Position numbers and translations under genes: made by a program
NCBI RefSeq assembly: GCF_000820165.1
Contig: NZ_CDDD01000099.1
Location: 1-64,000, forward strand
Reading direction: 5' to 3'
Source: Aeromonas taiwanensis
GTDB taxonomy: Bacteria > Pseudomonadota > Gammaproteobacteria > Enterobacterales > Aeromonadaceae
Length of the DNA stretch: 64,000 bases
Notes under the pieces: generated by a model
Database searches by the model: none
What the model saw: the letters and a program-made list of their open reading frames with translations, nothing else
What the model was told of the DNA's origin: nothing
Part shown: piece by piece, positions 46,758-59,630 of the stretch
How the letters are laid out: every line of letters starts with the position of its first letter
Position numbering within the stretch: position 1 is the first letter of the stretch

Positions 46758-48647
46758 ATGCAATACCATGAACAATTTGATGTGATCGTCGTCGGTGGCG
46801 GTCACGCAGGAACCGAAGCAGCAACAGCGGCCGCTCGTATGGGCCTCAACACCCTGTTGCTGACCCACAACATAGATACGCTGGGACACATGTCCTGCAA
46901 CCCGGCGATCGGCGGGATCGGCAAGGGACACCTGGTCAAGGAAGTGGATGCCCTTGGCGGGATCATGGCGCAGGCCATCGATCTCGGCGGGATCCAGTTC
47001 CGTACGCTCAACTCTTCCAAAGGCCCGGCAGTACGAGCTACCCGTGCCCAGGCGGATCGCCTGCTCTACAAGGCCGTGGTTCGTCAGACTCTGGAAAATT
47101 ACCCGAACCTGAAGATCTTCCAGCAAGCCTGCGACGATCTGGTCATGGACGGGGATCGGGTTGCCGGTGTCGTCACCCAGAGCGGGATCCGCATCAGCGG
47201 CAAGACGGTGGTACTGACCGTCGGTACCTTCCTGAACGGCCTGATCCACATCGGCATGGAAAACTACAAGGGCGGTCGCGCCGGGGATCCTCCCTCGATC
47301 GCCCTGGCTCAGCGCCTGCGCGAAATGCCGCTGCGCATCGATCGCCTCAAGACCGGCACGCCGCCGCGTATCGATGCCCGTACCGTCGACTTCTCCGTGA
47401 TGCAGCAACAACACGGTGACGATCCTCGTCCGGTCTTCTCTTTCATCGGCAACGCCAGCCAGCACCCCCGTCAGGTGCCCTGCTACGTGACCCATACCAA
47501 CGAGCAGACCCACGAGGTGATCCGCAATAACCTGGATCGCAGCCCCATGTACGCCGGGGTGATTGAAGGGATTGGCCCGCGCTACTGCCCGTCGATCGAA
47601 GACAAGATCACCCGCTTCGCCGACAAGACGGCACATCAGATCTTCGTCGAGCCGGAAGGGCTGACCACCCACGAGCTCTACCCGAACGGGATCTCCACCA
47701 GCCTGCCCTTCGACGTGCAGGTGCAGATCGTCCGTTCCATCCGTGGCTTCGAGAACGCTCACATCACCCGCCCCGGCTACGCCATCGAATACGACTTCTT
47801 CGATCCGCGGGATCTCAAGGCCAACATGGAGAGCAAGTGCATCGAGAACCTGTTCTTCGCCGGCCAGATCAACGGCACCACTGGCTATGAAGAAGCCGCT
47901 GCCCAGGGGCTGATGGCCGGTCTGAACGCGGGCTTGCGCGCCCAGGGCAAGGAAGCCTGGCACCCGCGCCGGGATCAGGCTTACATGGGCGTGATGATGG
48001 ACGATCTCTCGACCCTGGGAACACGCGAGCCCTATCGCATGTTCACCAGCCGCGCCGAATATCGCCTGCTGCTGCGGGAAGACAACGCGGATCTGCGCCT
48101 GACCGCTATCGGCCGCGAACTGGGTCTGGTGGATGATCACCGCTGGAGCCTGTTCAATGCCAAGGTGGAACTGGTGGAGCAGGAACGCCAGCGCATGCGT
48201 TCGACCTGGATCCACCCGCAACATCCCTCCCTGGAAGCGGTCAACGCCCTGGTCAACACCCCGCTGACCCGGGAACAGAGCCTGGAAGAGCTGCTGCGCC
48301 GCCCCGAGGTGACCTATGATGCCCTGATGGCTATCGAGGGCATCGGTCCGGCCCTGAACGATCCGGCCGCCGCGGATCAGGTGGAGATCCAGATCAAGTA
48401 CGCCGGCTACATCGAGCGTCAGCACGACGAAGTGGAGAAGCAGCTGCGCAACGAGAACACCCTGTTGCCGCTGGACATGAACTACCGCGACGTGAACGGT
48501 CTCTCCAACGAGGTGATCGCCAAGCTGAACGATGCCAAGCCAGAAACCATTGGCCAGGCGTCCCGCATCTCCGGCATCACCCCTGCGGCCATCTCCATTC
48601 TGCTGGTGCACCTGAAGAAACACGGCCTGCTGCGTAAAACCGCCTGA
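46758..48647 (+). CDS. mnmG: tRNA uridine 5-carboxymethylaminomethyl modification enzyme MnmG
   Basis: 629 residues, the E. coli length. The FAD-binding motif [21 protein letters not shown] lies at the N-terminus, followed by [29 protein letters not shown] and the C-terminal helical domain that binds MnmE and tRNA. AAGGTGAT precedes the ATG by 9 bp. With MnmE it makes the U34 modification. GATC is strongly enriched throughout (about 36 sites in 1.9 kb by eye). The historical name is gidA. Confidence 0.98.
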   Translation: MQYHEQFDVIVVGGGHAGTEAATAAARMGLNTLLLTHNIDTLGHMSCNPAIGGIGKGHLVKEVDALGGIMAQAIDLGGIQFRTLNSSKGPAVRATRAQADRLLYKAVVRQTLENYPNLKIFQQACDDLVMDGDRVAGVVTQSGIRISGKTVVLTVGTFLNGLIHIGMENYKGGRAGDPPSIALAQRLREMPLRIDRLKTGTPPRIDARTVDFSVMQQQHGDDPRPVFSFIGNASQHPRQVPCYVTHTNEQTHEVIRNNLDRSPMYAGVIEGIGPRYCPSIEDKITRFADKTAHQIFVEPEGLTTHELYPNGISTSLPFDVQVQIVRSIRGFENAHITRPGYAIEYDFFDPRDLKANMESKCIENLFFAGQINGTTGYEEAAAQGLMAGLNAGLRAQGKEAWHPRRDQAYMGVMMDDLSTLGTREPYRMFTSRAEYRLLLREDNADLRLTAIGRELGLVDDHRWSLFNAKVELVEQERQRMRSTWIHPQHPSLEAVNALVNTPLTREQSLEELLRRPEVTYDALMAIEGIGPALNDPAAADQVEIQIKYAGYIERQHDEVEKQLRNENTLLPLDMNYRDVNGLSNEVIAKLNDAKPETIGQASRISGITPAAISILLVHLKKHGLLRKTA

Positions 48648-48658
48648 GGAATTCCCCG

Positions 48659-49294
48659 TTGGAAAACATGCTGGAAAGATTGAACGGCCTGCTCATGCAG
48701 GCCGGAATTGTTATCACCGATACCCAGAAGACCCAGTTGGTGCAGTTGGTCGAGTTGCTGCACAAGTGGAACAAGGCTTACAATCTCACCTCGGTGCGAG
48801 ATCCGGACGCCATGCTGGTCAAGCATATCCTCGACAGCCTGGTGGTGAGCCCTCACCTGCACGGTGAGCGCTTCATCGATGTGGGCACAGGCCCGGGTCT
48901 GCCCGGACTGCCGCTGGCCATCATCAATCCGGACAAACAGTTCGTGCTGCTCGACAGCCTGGGCAAGCGGATCAACTTCATCCGCCAGGTGATCCTGGAG
49001 CTGGGGTTGACCAATGTGACCCCCGTCAAATCTCGGGTGGAGGAGTATCAACCCGAGACGGGATTTGATGGTGTACTGAGCCGGGCCTTCGCCTCTCTGG
49101 AGGACATGCTGAGCTGGTGCCATCATCTGCCGTCACCCGAGGGCTGCTTCCTGGCGCTCAAGGGACAATACCCCGAGCAGGAACTGGCACAGCTGCCTGC
49201 CAGCATTCGTCTGGTCGCCACCCACAAACTGGTGGTGCCGGAACTGGAAGGCGAACGCCATCTGCTGGAGTTTAAAGCCATCCAGCCCGAATAG
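48659..49294 (+). CDS. rsmG: 16S rRNA m7G527 methyltransferase RsmG
   Basis: 211 residues with a Rossmann methyltransferase fold and the SAM motif [31 protein letters not shown] and [15 protein letters not shown] are family hallmarks. I chose a TTG start with GAGGA 8 bp upstream; an ATG 9 bp later aligns with the E. coli start and is the alternative. It methylates G527 of 16S rRNA; loss gives low-level streptomycin resistance. It follows mnmG by 11 bp. Confidence 0.95.
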   Translation: MENMLERLNGLLMQAGIVITDTQKTQLVQLVELLHKWNKAYNLTSVRDPDAMLVKHILDSLVVSPHLHGERFIDVGTGPGLPGLPLAIINPDKQFVLLDSLGKRINFIRQVILELGLTNVTPVKSRVEEYQPETGFDGVLSRAFASLEDMLSWCHHLPSPEGCFLALKGQYPEQELAQLPASIRLVATHKLVVPELEGERHLLEFKAIQPE

Positions 49295-49321
49295 GGCCGC
49301 CGCATTCATTTAGGGGATAGT

Positions 49322-50125
49322 GTGGGAAAAGTCATTGCCATAGCCAACCAGAAGGGTGGAGTGGGTAAAACCACCACCTGTGTGAATCTGGCCGCCTCCA
49401 TGGCCGCCACCCGGCGCAAGGTGCTGGTGATCGATCTGGATCCGCAGGGCAATGCCACCATGGGCAGCGGTGTCGACAAGTACGACGTCGAGCGCACCGC
49501 CTATGAACTGCTGATCGAAGATACCCCCATCGGCGAGGTGATCATCCCCGAAACCACCGGGGGGTATCACCTGATCGCCGCCAATGCCGACGTGACCGCG
49601 GCAGAAATCCGCCTGATGGAATTTTTTGCCCGGGAGATCCGCCTGCGCAATGCCCTGGCCTCGGTCCGGGACAAATACGACTACGTCTTCATCGACTGCC
49701 CGCCTTCTCTCAACATGCTGACCGTCAACGCCATGGCCGCCGCCGACTCCGTGCTGGTACCCATGCAGTGCGAGTACTACGCGCTGGAAGGGCTGACCGC
49801 CTTGGTGGACACCATCAGCAAGCTGGCGGCCGTCGTCAACCCGGAGCTGAAGATCGAGGGGGTGCTGCGCACCATGTTCGATCACCGCAACCGGCTGGCC
49901 AATGATGTGTCCGATCAGCTGAAACAGCACTTCGGGGACAAGGTCTACCGCACCATCATCCCCCGCAACGTAAGACTGGCCGAGGCACCGAGCTTCGGTG
50001 CGCCGGCCATGCACTATGACAAATCATCGGTGGGGGCCAAGGCCTATCTGGCCCTGGCTGGCGAGATCCTGCGTCGCCAGGAACAGGAGTCCCAGCCGCT
50101 CACCGCAGACCGAGAGAGCATATGA
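49322..50125 (+). CDS. parA: Chromosome partitioning ATPase ParA (Soj)
   Basis: 267 residues starting with GTG. Deviant Walker A is NQKGGVGKTTTCVNLAASMA, followed by VIDLDPQGNATMG and DYVFIDCPPSLNMLTVNAM. It forms ATP-dependent dimers on DNA and, with ParB bound at parS, segregates the origin region. Its stop overlaps the parB start by 4 bp. The parS sites found in this window lie 22-29 kb to the left of oriC rather than next to parAB. Confidence 0.96.
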   Translation: MGKVIAIANQKGGVGKTTTCVNLAASMAATRRKVLVIDLDPQGNATMGSGVDKYDVERTAYELLIEDTPIGEVIIPETTGGYHLIAANADVTAAEIRLMEFFAREIRLRNALASVRDKYDYVFIDCPPSLNMLTVNAMAAADSVLVPMQCEYYALEGLTALVDTISKLAAVVNPELKIEGVLRTMFDHRNRLANDVSDQLKQHFGDKVYRTIIPRNVRLAEAPSFGAPAMHYDKSSVGAKAYLALAGEILRRQEQESQPLTADRESI

Positions 50126-51030
50126 CGCCGAAGAAACGTGGGCTGGGCAAGGGGCTGGACGCTCTGCTCAGCACCAGCACGGCCGCCCGCCAGAAACAGG
50201 TGATGAGCGACCAGCGCACCGAGCAGGCCATGGCCCCCACCAACCAGGGGGAACTGCGCAAGTTGCCGGTGGAGTGGTTGCAGTCCGGCAAGTACCAGCC
50301 GCGCAAGGACATGTCGCAGGATGCGCTGGAAGAGCTGGCCAACTCCATTCGTGCGCAAGGTGTGATTCAGCCCATAGTGGTACGCTCCATCGGCGAGAAC
50401 CGTTTCGAGATCATTGCCGGTGAGCGGCGCTGGCGGGCCTCCCAGCTGGCCAGGCTCGAGGTGGTGCCCTGCCTGGTCAAGGACGTGCCTGACGAGGCTG
50501 CCGTCGCCATCGCGCTCATCGAGAACATCCAGCGCGAAGACCTCAACGCCATCGAGGAGGCGGTGGCCCTGCAGCGGCTGCTGACCGAGTTCGAGCTGAC
50601 CCACCAGCAGGTGGCCGAAGCGGTGGGCAAGTCCCGCACGACTGTCACCAACCTGCTGCGCCTGAACCAGCTCAACGAGGATGTGAAGCGCTTCGTGGAG
50701 CACGGCGATCTTGACATGGGCCACGCCCGTGCCCTGCTGGCCCTGAGCGGCCAGGCCCAGTCCGACCTGGCCAAACTGGTGGCCCAGAAGGGGCTGACCG
50801 TGCGAGATACCGAGAAACTGGTGCAAAAAGCGCTGGAACCGGCAAAAACCAAGAGTGAACCCGTCCGCGATCCGCAGTTTGGTTACCTCGAGCGCCAGAT
50901 TTCAGAAAAAATTGGCAATCAGGTGCAACTTCAGCCGGGCAAGAAGGATAGCGGCAAGTTAGTAATAAGTTACGATAACTTGGCAGATTTGGACCGAGTA
51001 TTGGGCTATTTTGGCCTGTCAGAATCGTGA
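50122..51030 (+). CDS. parB: Chromosome partitioning protein ParB (Spo0J)
   Basis: 302 residues. The N-terminal KRGLGKGLDALLS is near-universal in chromosomal ParB. The CTPase/ParB-N domain has YQPRKDMSQDALEELANSIR and GERRWRASQLA; the helix-turn-helix follows (about 140-200, LTHQQVAEAVGKSRTTVTNLLRL) with a C-terminal dimerization domain. It binds parS (TGTTNCACGTGGAACA) and spreads as a CTP-dependent clamp. Confidence 0.97.
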   Translation: MTPKKRGLGKGLDALLSTSTAARQKQVMSDQRTEQAMAPTNQGELRKLPVEWLQSGKYQPRKDMSQDALEELANSIRAQGVIQPIVVRSIGENRFEIIAGERRWRASQLARLEVVPCLVKDVPDEAAVAIALIENIQREDLNAIEEAVALQRLLTEFELTHQQVAEAVGKSRTTVTNLLRLNQLNEDVKRFVEHGDLDMGHARALLALSGQAQSDLAKLVAQKGLTVRDTEKLVQKALEPAKTKSEPVRDPQFGYLERQISEKIGNQVQLQPGKKDSGKLVISYDNLADLDRVLGYFGLSES

Positions 51031-51083
51031 TTTTTACGCTTTTTGTAGTAATAAAACATCCATTCCTTTCGTTATGAACATAA

Positions 51084-51123
51084 CCTTAATTTCGCGCGGA
51101 AAGCCGCAAAAATTAAGGATTTT
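51084..51123 (+). terminator. Probable terminator after parB
   Basis: CCTTAATTT (51084-51092) and AAATTAAGG (51110-51118) form a stem with an inner GCGG/CCGC pairing, followed by ATTTTT. Confidence 0.65.
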
Positions 51124-51130
51124 TGCCATG

Positions 51131-51158
51131 TTGCAATAGCCGTCTTCACGGGTATAAT
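51131..51158 (+). promoter_or_regulatory. Promoter of the atp operon
   Basis: TTGCAA (51131-51136) and TATAAT (51153-51158) are 16 bp apart. The -10 box is perfect. Transcription should begin near 51165, giving a leader of about 55 nt before atpI. Confidence 0.8.
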
Positions 51159-51185
51159 TTGACCGGCTTTTTGAGCTGTGAACCT

Positions 51186-51210
51186 GGGGTCTTCGGATCC
51201 CGATTTTTTA
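51186..51210 (+). terminator. Attenuator-like hairpin in the atp leader
   Basis: GGGGTC, a TTCG tetraloop and GATCCC are followed by GATTTTTTA. It lies between the atp promoter and the atpI ATG, so it would stop part of the transcription before the first gene if active. Confidence 0.6.
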
Positions 51211-51220
51211 CAGTTCTGTA

Positions 51221-52422
<1,202 letters not shown>

Positions 52423-52468
52423 TGCAACTCAAATAATCCTTTTTATACAATCAATTACATCTAAATAA

Positions 52469-52746
<278 letters not shown>

Positions 52747-52771
52747 TAACTAACTAAAGAGGACATCGGCT

Positions 52772-53242
52772 GTGAATATCAACGCCACCCTCCTCGGCCA
52801 AGCAGTTGCTTTTTTCATCTTCGTAGTGTTTTGCATGAAGTACGTATGGCCGCCGCTGATGGCTGCCATCGAAGCCCGTCAGAAAGAAATCGCTGACGGC
52901 CTCTCTTCTGCAGATCGTGCCAAGAAAGATCTGGAGCTGGCCAAGGCCAACGCCACCGATCAGCTGAAAGAAGCCAAGCTTCAGGCTGCTGAAATCATCG
53001 ATCAGGCCAACAAACGCAAGGCACAGATCATTGATGAGGCTGCTGTTGGAGCCCAAGCTGAGCGGGAGAAAATCCTGGCTCAGGGCCGTGCAGAGATCGA
53101 AGCTGAACGTCATCGTGCCAAAGAAGAACTGCGCAAGCAGGTTGCTGCTCTTGCCATCGCGGGTGCAGAGAAGATCCTGGCACGCCAAATCGACCAGGCT
53201 GCCAACAGCGACATCGTCGACAAACTGGTAGCAGAACTGTAA
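52772..53242 (+). CDS. atpF: ATP synthase subunit b
   Basis: 156 residues, as in E. coli, starting with GTG after an AGAGGA ribosome site. One N-terminal helix (about 5-25, [20 protein letters not shown]) is followed by a long charged coiled coil. A dimer of b forms the peripheral stalk linking a to delta and alpha. Confidence 0.97.
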   Translation: MNINATLLGQAVAFFIFVVFCMKYVWPPLMAAIEARQKEIADGLSSADRAKKDLELAKANATDQLKEAKLQAAEIIDQANKRKAQIIDEAAVGAQAEREKILAQGRAEIEAERHRAKEELRKQVAALAIAGAEKILARQIDQAANSDIVDKLVAEL

Positions 53243-53255
53243 CGGGAACGGGGCT

Positions 53256-53789
53256 ATGTCTGAACTGACTACAATCGCTCGCCCCTACGCCAAGGCTGCT
53301 TTCGAGTTTGCCGTTGAGCACAAGGCGGTTGACCAATGGCTGGAGATGCTCGATTTCGCCGCTCAGGTGGCAGAAAACGAGACCATCCACAGCTTGGTAA
53401 ACGGCTCTGTGGCTGCCGAAGAACTGGCAAAGCTGTTTGTCGGTGTCTGCGGTGAGCAGCTCAACGAGCACGGTCAGAACCTGATCCGGGTGATGGCCGA
53501 GAATGGTCGCTTGGGTGTGCTGCCGGCGGTCGTTGCCGAATTCGTCGCGCTCAAGGCTGAACTGGACAAAGAGGTTCAGGCTGACGTGATTTCGGCGATC
53601 GAACTGACCGACCAGCAGAAAGCCAATATTCAGGCTTCTCTGGAACAACGTCTCGCGCGCAAAGTGAAGCTGAATTGCAGCACAGATGCGTCCTTGATGG
53701 CCGGGGTGCTCATCAAGGCCGGTGATCTGGTTATCGACGGCACGGTCCGCGGTAAGCTGGATCGCATGGCCGATGCGCTGCAATCTTGA
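53256..53789 (+). CDS. atpH: ATP synthase subunit delta
   Basis: 177 residues (E. coli 177). It starts [20 protein letters not shown], a family signature, and the C-terminal part has [20 protein letters not shown]. It joins the peripheral stalk to the top of F1. It lies 13 bp after atpF. Confidence 0.97.
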   Translation: MSELTTIARPYAKAAFEFAVEHKAVDQWLEMLDFAAQVAENETIHSLVNGSVAAEELAKLFVGVCGEQLNEHGQNLIRVMAENGRLGVLPAVVAEFVALKAELDKEVQADVISAIELTDQQKANIQASLEQRLARKVKLNCSTDASLMAGVLIKAGDLVIDGTVRGKLDRMADALQS

Positions 53790-53804
53790 TTGGGGTATTA
53801 GAGC

Positions 53805-55346
53805 ATGCAACTGAATTCCACTGAAATCGCCGAGCTGATCAAGCAGCGCATTGCGCAGTTTGATGTCAAAAGCGAAGCGCGTAACGAAGGTACCATCGTT
53901 TCTGTAAGCGACGGTATCATTCGTATCCACGGTCTGGCCGATGCCATGCAGGGTGAGATGATCGAGCTGCCGGGCAACCGCTTCGCTCTGGCATTGAACC
54001 TGGAGCGTGACTCCGTTGGTGCCGTAGTAATGGGTCCCTACGCCGATCTGGCCGAAGGGATGAAAGTAAAGGGTACCGGCCGTATTCTGGAAGTGCCGGT
54101 CGGTCGTGGTCTGTTGGGCCGGGTGGTCAACACCCTGGGTCAGCCGATCGACGGTAAGGGTCCGGTAGACAACGACGGCTTCTCGCCGATCGAAGTGATC
54201 GCCCCGGGCGTTATCGAGCGTAAGTCTGTTGACCAGCCAGTCCAGACCGGTCTGAAAGCCATCGATGCCATGATCCCCATCGGTCGTGGCCAGCGTGAGC
54301 TGATCATCGGTGACCGTCAGGTAGGTAAGACCGCCATCGCGATCGACACCATCATCAACCAGAAAGACTCCGGCATTAAGTGCGTCTACGTTGCGATCGG
54401 CCAGAAGGCCTCCACCATCGCCAACGTGGTGCGCAAGCTGGAAGAGCACGGCGCCCTGGCCAACACCATCGTGGTCGTGGCTTCTGCCTCCGAAGCGGCT
54501 GCCCTGCAGTACCTGGCTCCCTACGCCGGTTGCTCCATGGGTGAGTACTTCCGTGACCGCGGCGAAGACGCACTGATCATCTATGATGACCTGTCCAAGC
54601 AGGCCGTTGCCTACCGTCAGATCTCCCTGCTGCTGCGCCGTCCGCCTGGACGTGAAGCCTACCCGGGTGACGTCTTCTATCTGCACTCCCGTCTGCTCGA
54701 GCGTGCCGCTCGCGTGAACGCCGAGTACGTCGAGAAGTTCACCAAGGGTGCCGTGAAAGGTCAGACCGGTTCCCTGACCGCCCTGCCGATCATCGAAACC
54801 CAGGCCGGTGACGTGTCCGCGTTCGTTCCGACCAACGTGATCTCCATCACCGACGGCCAGATCTTCCTGACCTCCCAGCTGTTCAACTCCGGTATTCGTC
54901 CGGCGGTTGACCCGGGTATCTCCGTTTCCCGTGTGGGCGGTGCTGCTCAGACCAAGATCGTCAAGAAGCTGTCCGGTGGTATCCGTACCGCGCTGGCCCA
55001 GTACCGCGAACTGGCCGCATTCGCCCAGTTCTCTTCCGATCTGGATGACGCGACCCGCAAGCAGCTGGACCACGGTCAGAAAGTGACCGAGCTGATGAAG
55101 CAGAAGCAGTACACCCCGATGAGCGTGGCACAACAGTCCCTGGTACTGTTCGCCGCCGAGAAGGGTTATCTCGCCGATGTCGAACTGAGCAAAATCGTCG
55201 ACTTCGAAGCCGCTCTGCTCTCTTACGCCAATACCCAGCATGCCGAGCTGATGGCTGAAATCAATGCCAAGGCCGACTACAACGACGCGATCGTTGGCAA
55301 GCTGACTGCGTTGCTGGATGACTTCAAGGCAACCCAGACCTGGTAA
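53805..55346 (+). CDS. atpA: ATP synthase subunit alpha
   Basis: 513 residues, the E. coli length. The Walker A motif GDRQVGKT and the [10 protein letters not shown]-type Walker B ([16 protein letters not shown]) bind nucleotide non-catalytically. The [20 protein letters not shown] signature is intact. It is part of the alpha3-beta3 head. Confidence 0.98.
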   Translation: MQLNSTEIAELIKQRIAQFDVKSEARNEGTIVSVSDGIIRIHGLADAMQGEMIELPGNRFALALNLERDSVGAVVMGPYADLAEGMKVKGTGRILEVPVGRGLLGRVVNTLGQPIDGKGPVDNDGFSPIEVIAPGVIERKSVDQPVQTGLKAIDAMIPIGRGQRELIIGDRQVGKTAIAIDTIINQKDSGIKCVYVAIGQKASTIANVVRKLEEHGALANTIVVVASASEAAALQYLAPYAGCSMGEYFRDRGEDALIIYDDLSKQAVAYRQISLLLRRPPGREAYPGDVFYLHSRLLERAARVNAEYVEKFTKGAVKGQTGSLTALPIIETQAGDVSAFVPTNVISITDGQIFLTSQLFNSGIRPAVDPGISVSRVGGAAQTKIVKKLSGGIRTALAQYRELAAFAQFSSDLDDATRKQLDHGQKVTELMKQKQYTPMSVAQQSLVLFAAEKGYLADVELSKIVDFEAALLSYANTQHAELMAEINAKADYNDAIVGKLTALLDDFKATQTW

Positions 55347-55388
55347 GCGTGTGTGGCAGCGCAAGCTGCCACCTGATGGAGAGAAGAG

Positions 55389-56255
55389 ATGGCCGGCGCA
55401 AAAGAGATACGTAACAAGATCGGGAGTGTGAAGAACACTCAGAAGATCACCAGCGCTATGGAAATGGTGGCAGCAAGCAAGATGCGCCGTGCGCAGGAAC
55501 GCATGTCTGCCAGCCGTCCGTACGCTGAAACCATGCGCAAGGTGATCGGCCATATCGCTCAGGGGAACTTGGAATACAAGCACCCCTACCTCATCGAACG
55601 TGAGGTGAAGCGAGTGGGTTACATCGTCGTCTCCACCGACCGTGGCCTGTGTGGTGGTCTGAACATCAACCTGTTCAAGGCTGCCCTCAATGATATGAAG
55701 CAATGGAGCGCGAAAGGTGCCAAGGTTGACCTGGCATTGATCGGTAACAAGGCCTCCAACTTCTTTGAACGGCACGGCGCCAAGGTGAAAGCCCACGTCT
55801 CCGGACTGGGCGACAACCCGAGCGTCAATGACCTGATCGGTTCAGTGAAGGTCATGCTGAAGGCTTACGACAACGGTGAGATTGACAGGCTGTATCTGGT
55901 GTACAACAAGTTCGTCAACACCATGGTTCAGCAACCAAAAGTCGATCAACTGCTGCCTTTGCCCGTAACAGAAGACAGCAAGCTCGCCAAGAAGCACCAC
56001 TGGGACTACCTCTATGAGCCGGATCCCAAGCAACTGCTGGATACCCTGCTGATTCGCTACGTCGAATCCCAGGTCTACCAGGGTGTGGTAGAAAACTTGG
56101 CAAGTGAACAGGCAGCCCGAATGGTTGCCATGCAAGCCGCGACTGACAACGCCGGCAACCTGATTAACGATCTGCAACTGGTATACAACAAGGCCCGTCA
56201 GGCCAGTATTACCCAGGAGCTCACAGAGATCGTTTCCGGTGCTGCTGCGGTGTAA
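55389..56255 (+). CDS. atpG: ATP synthase subunit gamma
   Basis: 288 residues (E. coli 287). It begins [20 protein letters not shown] and ends with the conserved rotor helix [20 protein letters not shown]. It is the central shaft that rotates inside the F1 head. Confidence 0.97.
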   Translation: MAGAKEIRNKIGSVKNTQKITSAMEMVAASKMRRAQERMSASRPYAETMRKVIGHIAQGNLEYKHPYLIEREVKRVGYIVVSTDRGLCGGLNINLFKAALNDMKQWSAKGAKVDLALIGNKASNFFERHGAKVKAHVSGLGDNPSVNDLIGSVKVMLKAYDNGEIDRLYLVYNKFVNTMVQQPKVDQLLPLPVTEDSKLAKKHHWDYLYEPDPKQLLDTLLIRYVESQVYQGVVENLASEQAARMVAMQAATDNAGNLINDLQLVYNKARQASITQELTEIVSGAAAV

Positions 56256-57677
<1,422 letters not shown>

Positions 57678-57695
57678 GCCTCGATAGGAGGGCCC

Positions 57696-58124
57696 ATGGC
57701 TGAGATGATCTCCTTTCACCTGGATGTGGTGAGCGCCGAAGGAAAACTGTTTTCCGGTCGCGTGCAATCCGCCCAGGTATCAGGCTCCGAAGGTGAGCTG
57801 GGTCTCCGCCACGGTCATGCTCCGTTGCTGACTGCCATCAAGCCGGGCCTGGTCCGCTTGATCAAGCAAAATGGTAGCGAAGAGGTGCTGTACATCTCCG
57901 GCGGCATGCTGGAAGTACAACCCGAAGCCGTGACCGTGCTGGCCGATACCGCCATTCGCGCCGATGACCTGGATGAGGCGAAAGCCCAGGAAGCCAAGCG
58001 TCGTGCCGAAGAGCGGATCAACAGCTCCCATGGTGATATCGACTATGCTCAGGCGTCTGCCGAGCTGGCCAAAGCGATGGCCCAGCTGCGGGTTATCGAT
58101 ATCGTCAAAAAGAATTACCGCTAA
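57696..58124 (+). CDS. atpC: ATP synthase subunit epsilon
   Basis: 142 residues (E. coli 139). The N-terminal beta sandwich has [13 protein letters not shown] and [11 protein letters not shown]; the C-terminal helices ([18 protein letters not shown]) can extend to inhibit ATP hydrolysis. It is the last gene of the operon. Confidence 0.97.
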   Translation: MAEMISFHLDVVSAEGKLFSGRVQSAQVSGSEGELGLRHGHAPLLTAIKPGLVRLIKQNGSEEVLYISGGMLEVQPEAVTVLADTAIRADDLDEAKAQEAKRRAEERINSSHGDIDYAQASAELAKAMAQLRVIDIVKKNYR

Positions 58125-58136
58125 TCACGGTGATGC

Positions 58137-58167
58137 AAAAAGCGACCTTCGGGTCGCTTTTTTTTTG
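58137..58167 (+). terminator. Terminator of the atp operon
   Basis: AAAAGCGACC, loop TTC, GGGTCGCTTTTTTTTT, about 14 bp after the atpC stop. Confidence 0.93.
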
Positions 58168-58217
58168 CCCGTTGGATAGACTCCGCCCAGCATTTCCACC
58201 TGTTTCAAAGGCTAGCT

Positions 58218-59579
58218 ATGTCTCTCAATGTCGTGATCCTGGCTGCGGGTAAAGGTACTCGTATGCGTTCTGTTCTCCCCAAGGTGCTGCACCCCGTGGC
58301 CAACAAGCCCATGGTCTCCCATGTGATCGATACCGCTCGCCAGATCGGTGCCGAACAGCTGCACCTGGTCTATGGCCACGGTGCCGAGCTGCTCAAGGAG
58401 CGGATCGTCGCGGAAGATGTGAACTGGGTACTGCAGGCCCAGCAGCTGGGAACCGGCCACGCGGTGGCCCAGGCCATCCCGTTCTGGAACGACGAAGACG
58501 ACGTGCTGGTGCTCTATGGCGATACCCCGCTGATCCAGCCCGAGACCCTGCAACGGCTGCTGGCCGCCAAGGCGGCAGGTGGCATGGCCCTGCTGACCGT
58601 GGTGCTGGACAACCCCACCGGCTATGGCCGCATCGTGCGCGACAGCGGCCAGGTGGTCGGCATCGTCGAGCAGAAGGATGCCAACGCCGAGCAGCTCGCC
58701 ATCCGCGAGGTGAACACCGGCGTGCTGGTGGCCAACGGTGGCCAGCTGCGCAGCTGGCTGTCGCGTCTGGACAACAAGAATGCCCAGGGCGAGTTCTATC
58801 TGACCGACGTCATTGCCATGGCCCACGGTGACAACTGCCCCATCGCCGCCGTCCATCCGGACAGCGCCATGGAGGTGGAAGGCGCCAACAACCGGGTGCA
58901 GCTGGCCCAGCTCGAGCGCAGCTACCAGCAGATGCAGGCCGAGAAGCTGATGATCGCCGGCGCCACCCTGATCGATCCGGCCCGCTTCGATCTGCGCGGC
59001 ACCCTGGAGATCGGGGAAGAGGTAGTGATCGACGTCAACGTCATCATCGAAGGCAAGGTGGTGCTGGGCAACCACGTGCGCATCGGGGCCGGCAGTGTGC
59101 TGAAGGATTGCGTGATCGGCGATCACACCGAGGTGAAACCCTACTCCGTCATCGAAGGGGCACAGATCGCGGATCAGTGTTCGGTCGGCCCCTTCACCCG
59201 CCTGCGCCCGGGCGCCGTGCTGGAGCAGGACGCCCACGTCGGCAACTTTGTCGAGATGAAGAAGGCCCGCCTCGGGGTGGGGTCCAAGTGCGGTCATCTG
59301 ACCTACCTGGGGGATGCGGAGATCGGTGCCAAGGTGAACATCGGCGCCGGCACCATCACCTGCAACTACGACGGGGTGAACAAATTCCAGACCATCATCG
59401 AGGACGATGTCTTTGTGGGCTCCGACACCCAGCTGGTGGCGCCGGTGCGGATCGGCAAGGGGGCGACCCTGGGGGCCGGCTCCACCATCACCAAGGACGT
59501 GGCGGAAAACGAGCTGGTGATCACCCGGGTGCCCCAGCGCCATATCCAGAACTGGGCGCGCCCGGTCAAAAAGAAGTGA
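58218..59579 (+). CDS. glmU: Bifunctional UDP-GlcNAc pyrophosphorylase / GlcN-1-P acetyltransferase GlmU
   Basis: 453 residues (E. coli 456). The N-terminal pyrophosphorylase has [20 protein letters not shown] and YGDTPLI; the C-terminal half is a left-handed beta helix of hexapeptide repeats with [19 protein letters not shown]. It makes UDP-GlcNAc for peptidoglycan and LPS. It follows the atp operon, as in E. coli. Confidence 0.98.
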   Translation: MSLNVVILAAGKGTRMRSVLPKVLHPVANKPMVSHVIDTARQIGAEQLHLVYGHGAELLKERIVAEDVNWVLQAQQLGTGHAVAQAIPFWNDEDDVLVLYGDTPLIQPETLQRLLAAKAAGGMALLTVVLDNPTGYGRIVRDSGQVVGIVEQKDANAEQLAIREVNTGVLVANGGQLRSWLSRLDNKNAQGEFYLTDVIAMAHGDNCPIAAVHPDSAMEVEGANNRVQLAQLERSYQQMQAEKLMIAGATLIDPARFDLRGTLEIGEEVVIDVNVIIEGKVVLGNHVRIGAGSVLKDCVIGDHTEVKPYSVIEGAQIADQCSVGPFTRLRPGAVLEQDAHVGNFVEMKKARLGVGSKCGHLTYLGDAEIGAKVNIGAGTITCNYDGVNKFQTIIEDDVFVGSDTQLVAPVRIGKGATLGAGSTITKDVAENELVITRVPQRHIQNWARPVKKK

Positions 59580-59598
59580 TGCCCGATCAATGAAATGC

Positions 59599-59630
59599 AA
59601 ACCGGCGCCTGATGGCGCCGGTTTTGTTTT
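59599..59630. terminator. Terminator between glmU and creD
   Basis: ACCGGCGCC, loop TGAT, GGCGCCGGTTTTGTTTT after glmU. It also abuts the stop codon of convergent creD. Confidence 0.88.

Noticed and set aside
53028-55796. A 922-codon open frame on the minus strand across atpF-atpH-atpA-atpG
   Set aside because: It is antisense to highly conserved ATP synthase genes and its composition reflects their codon bias.
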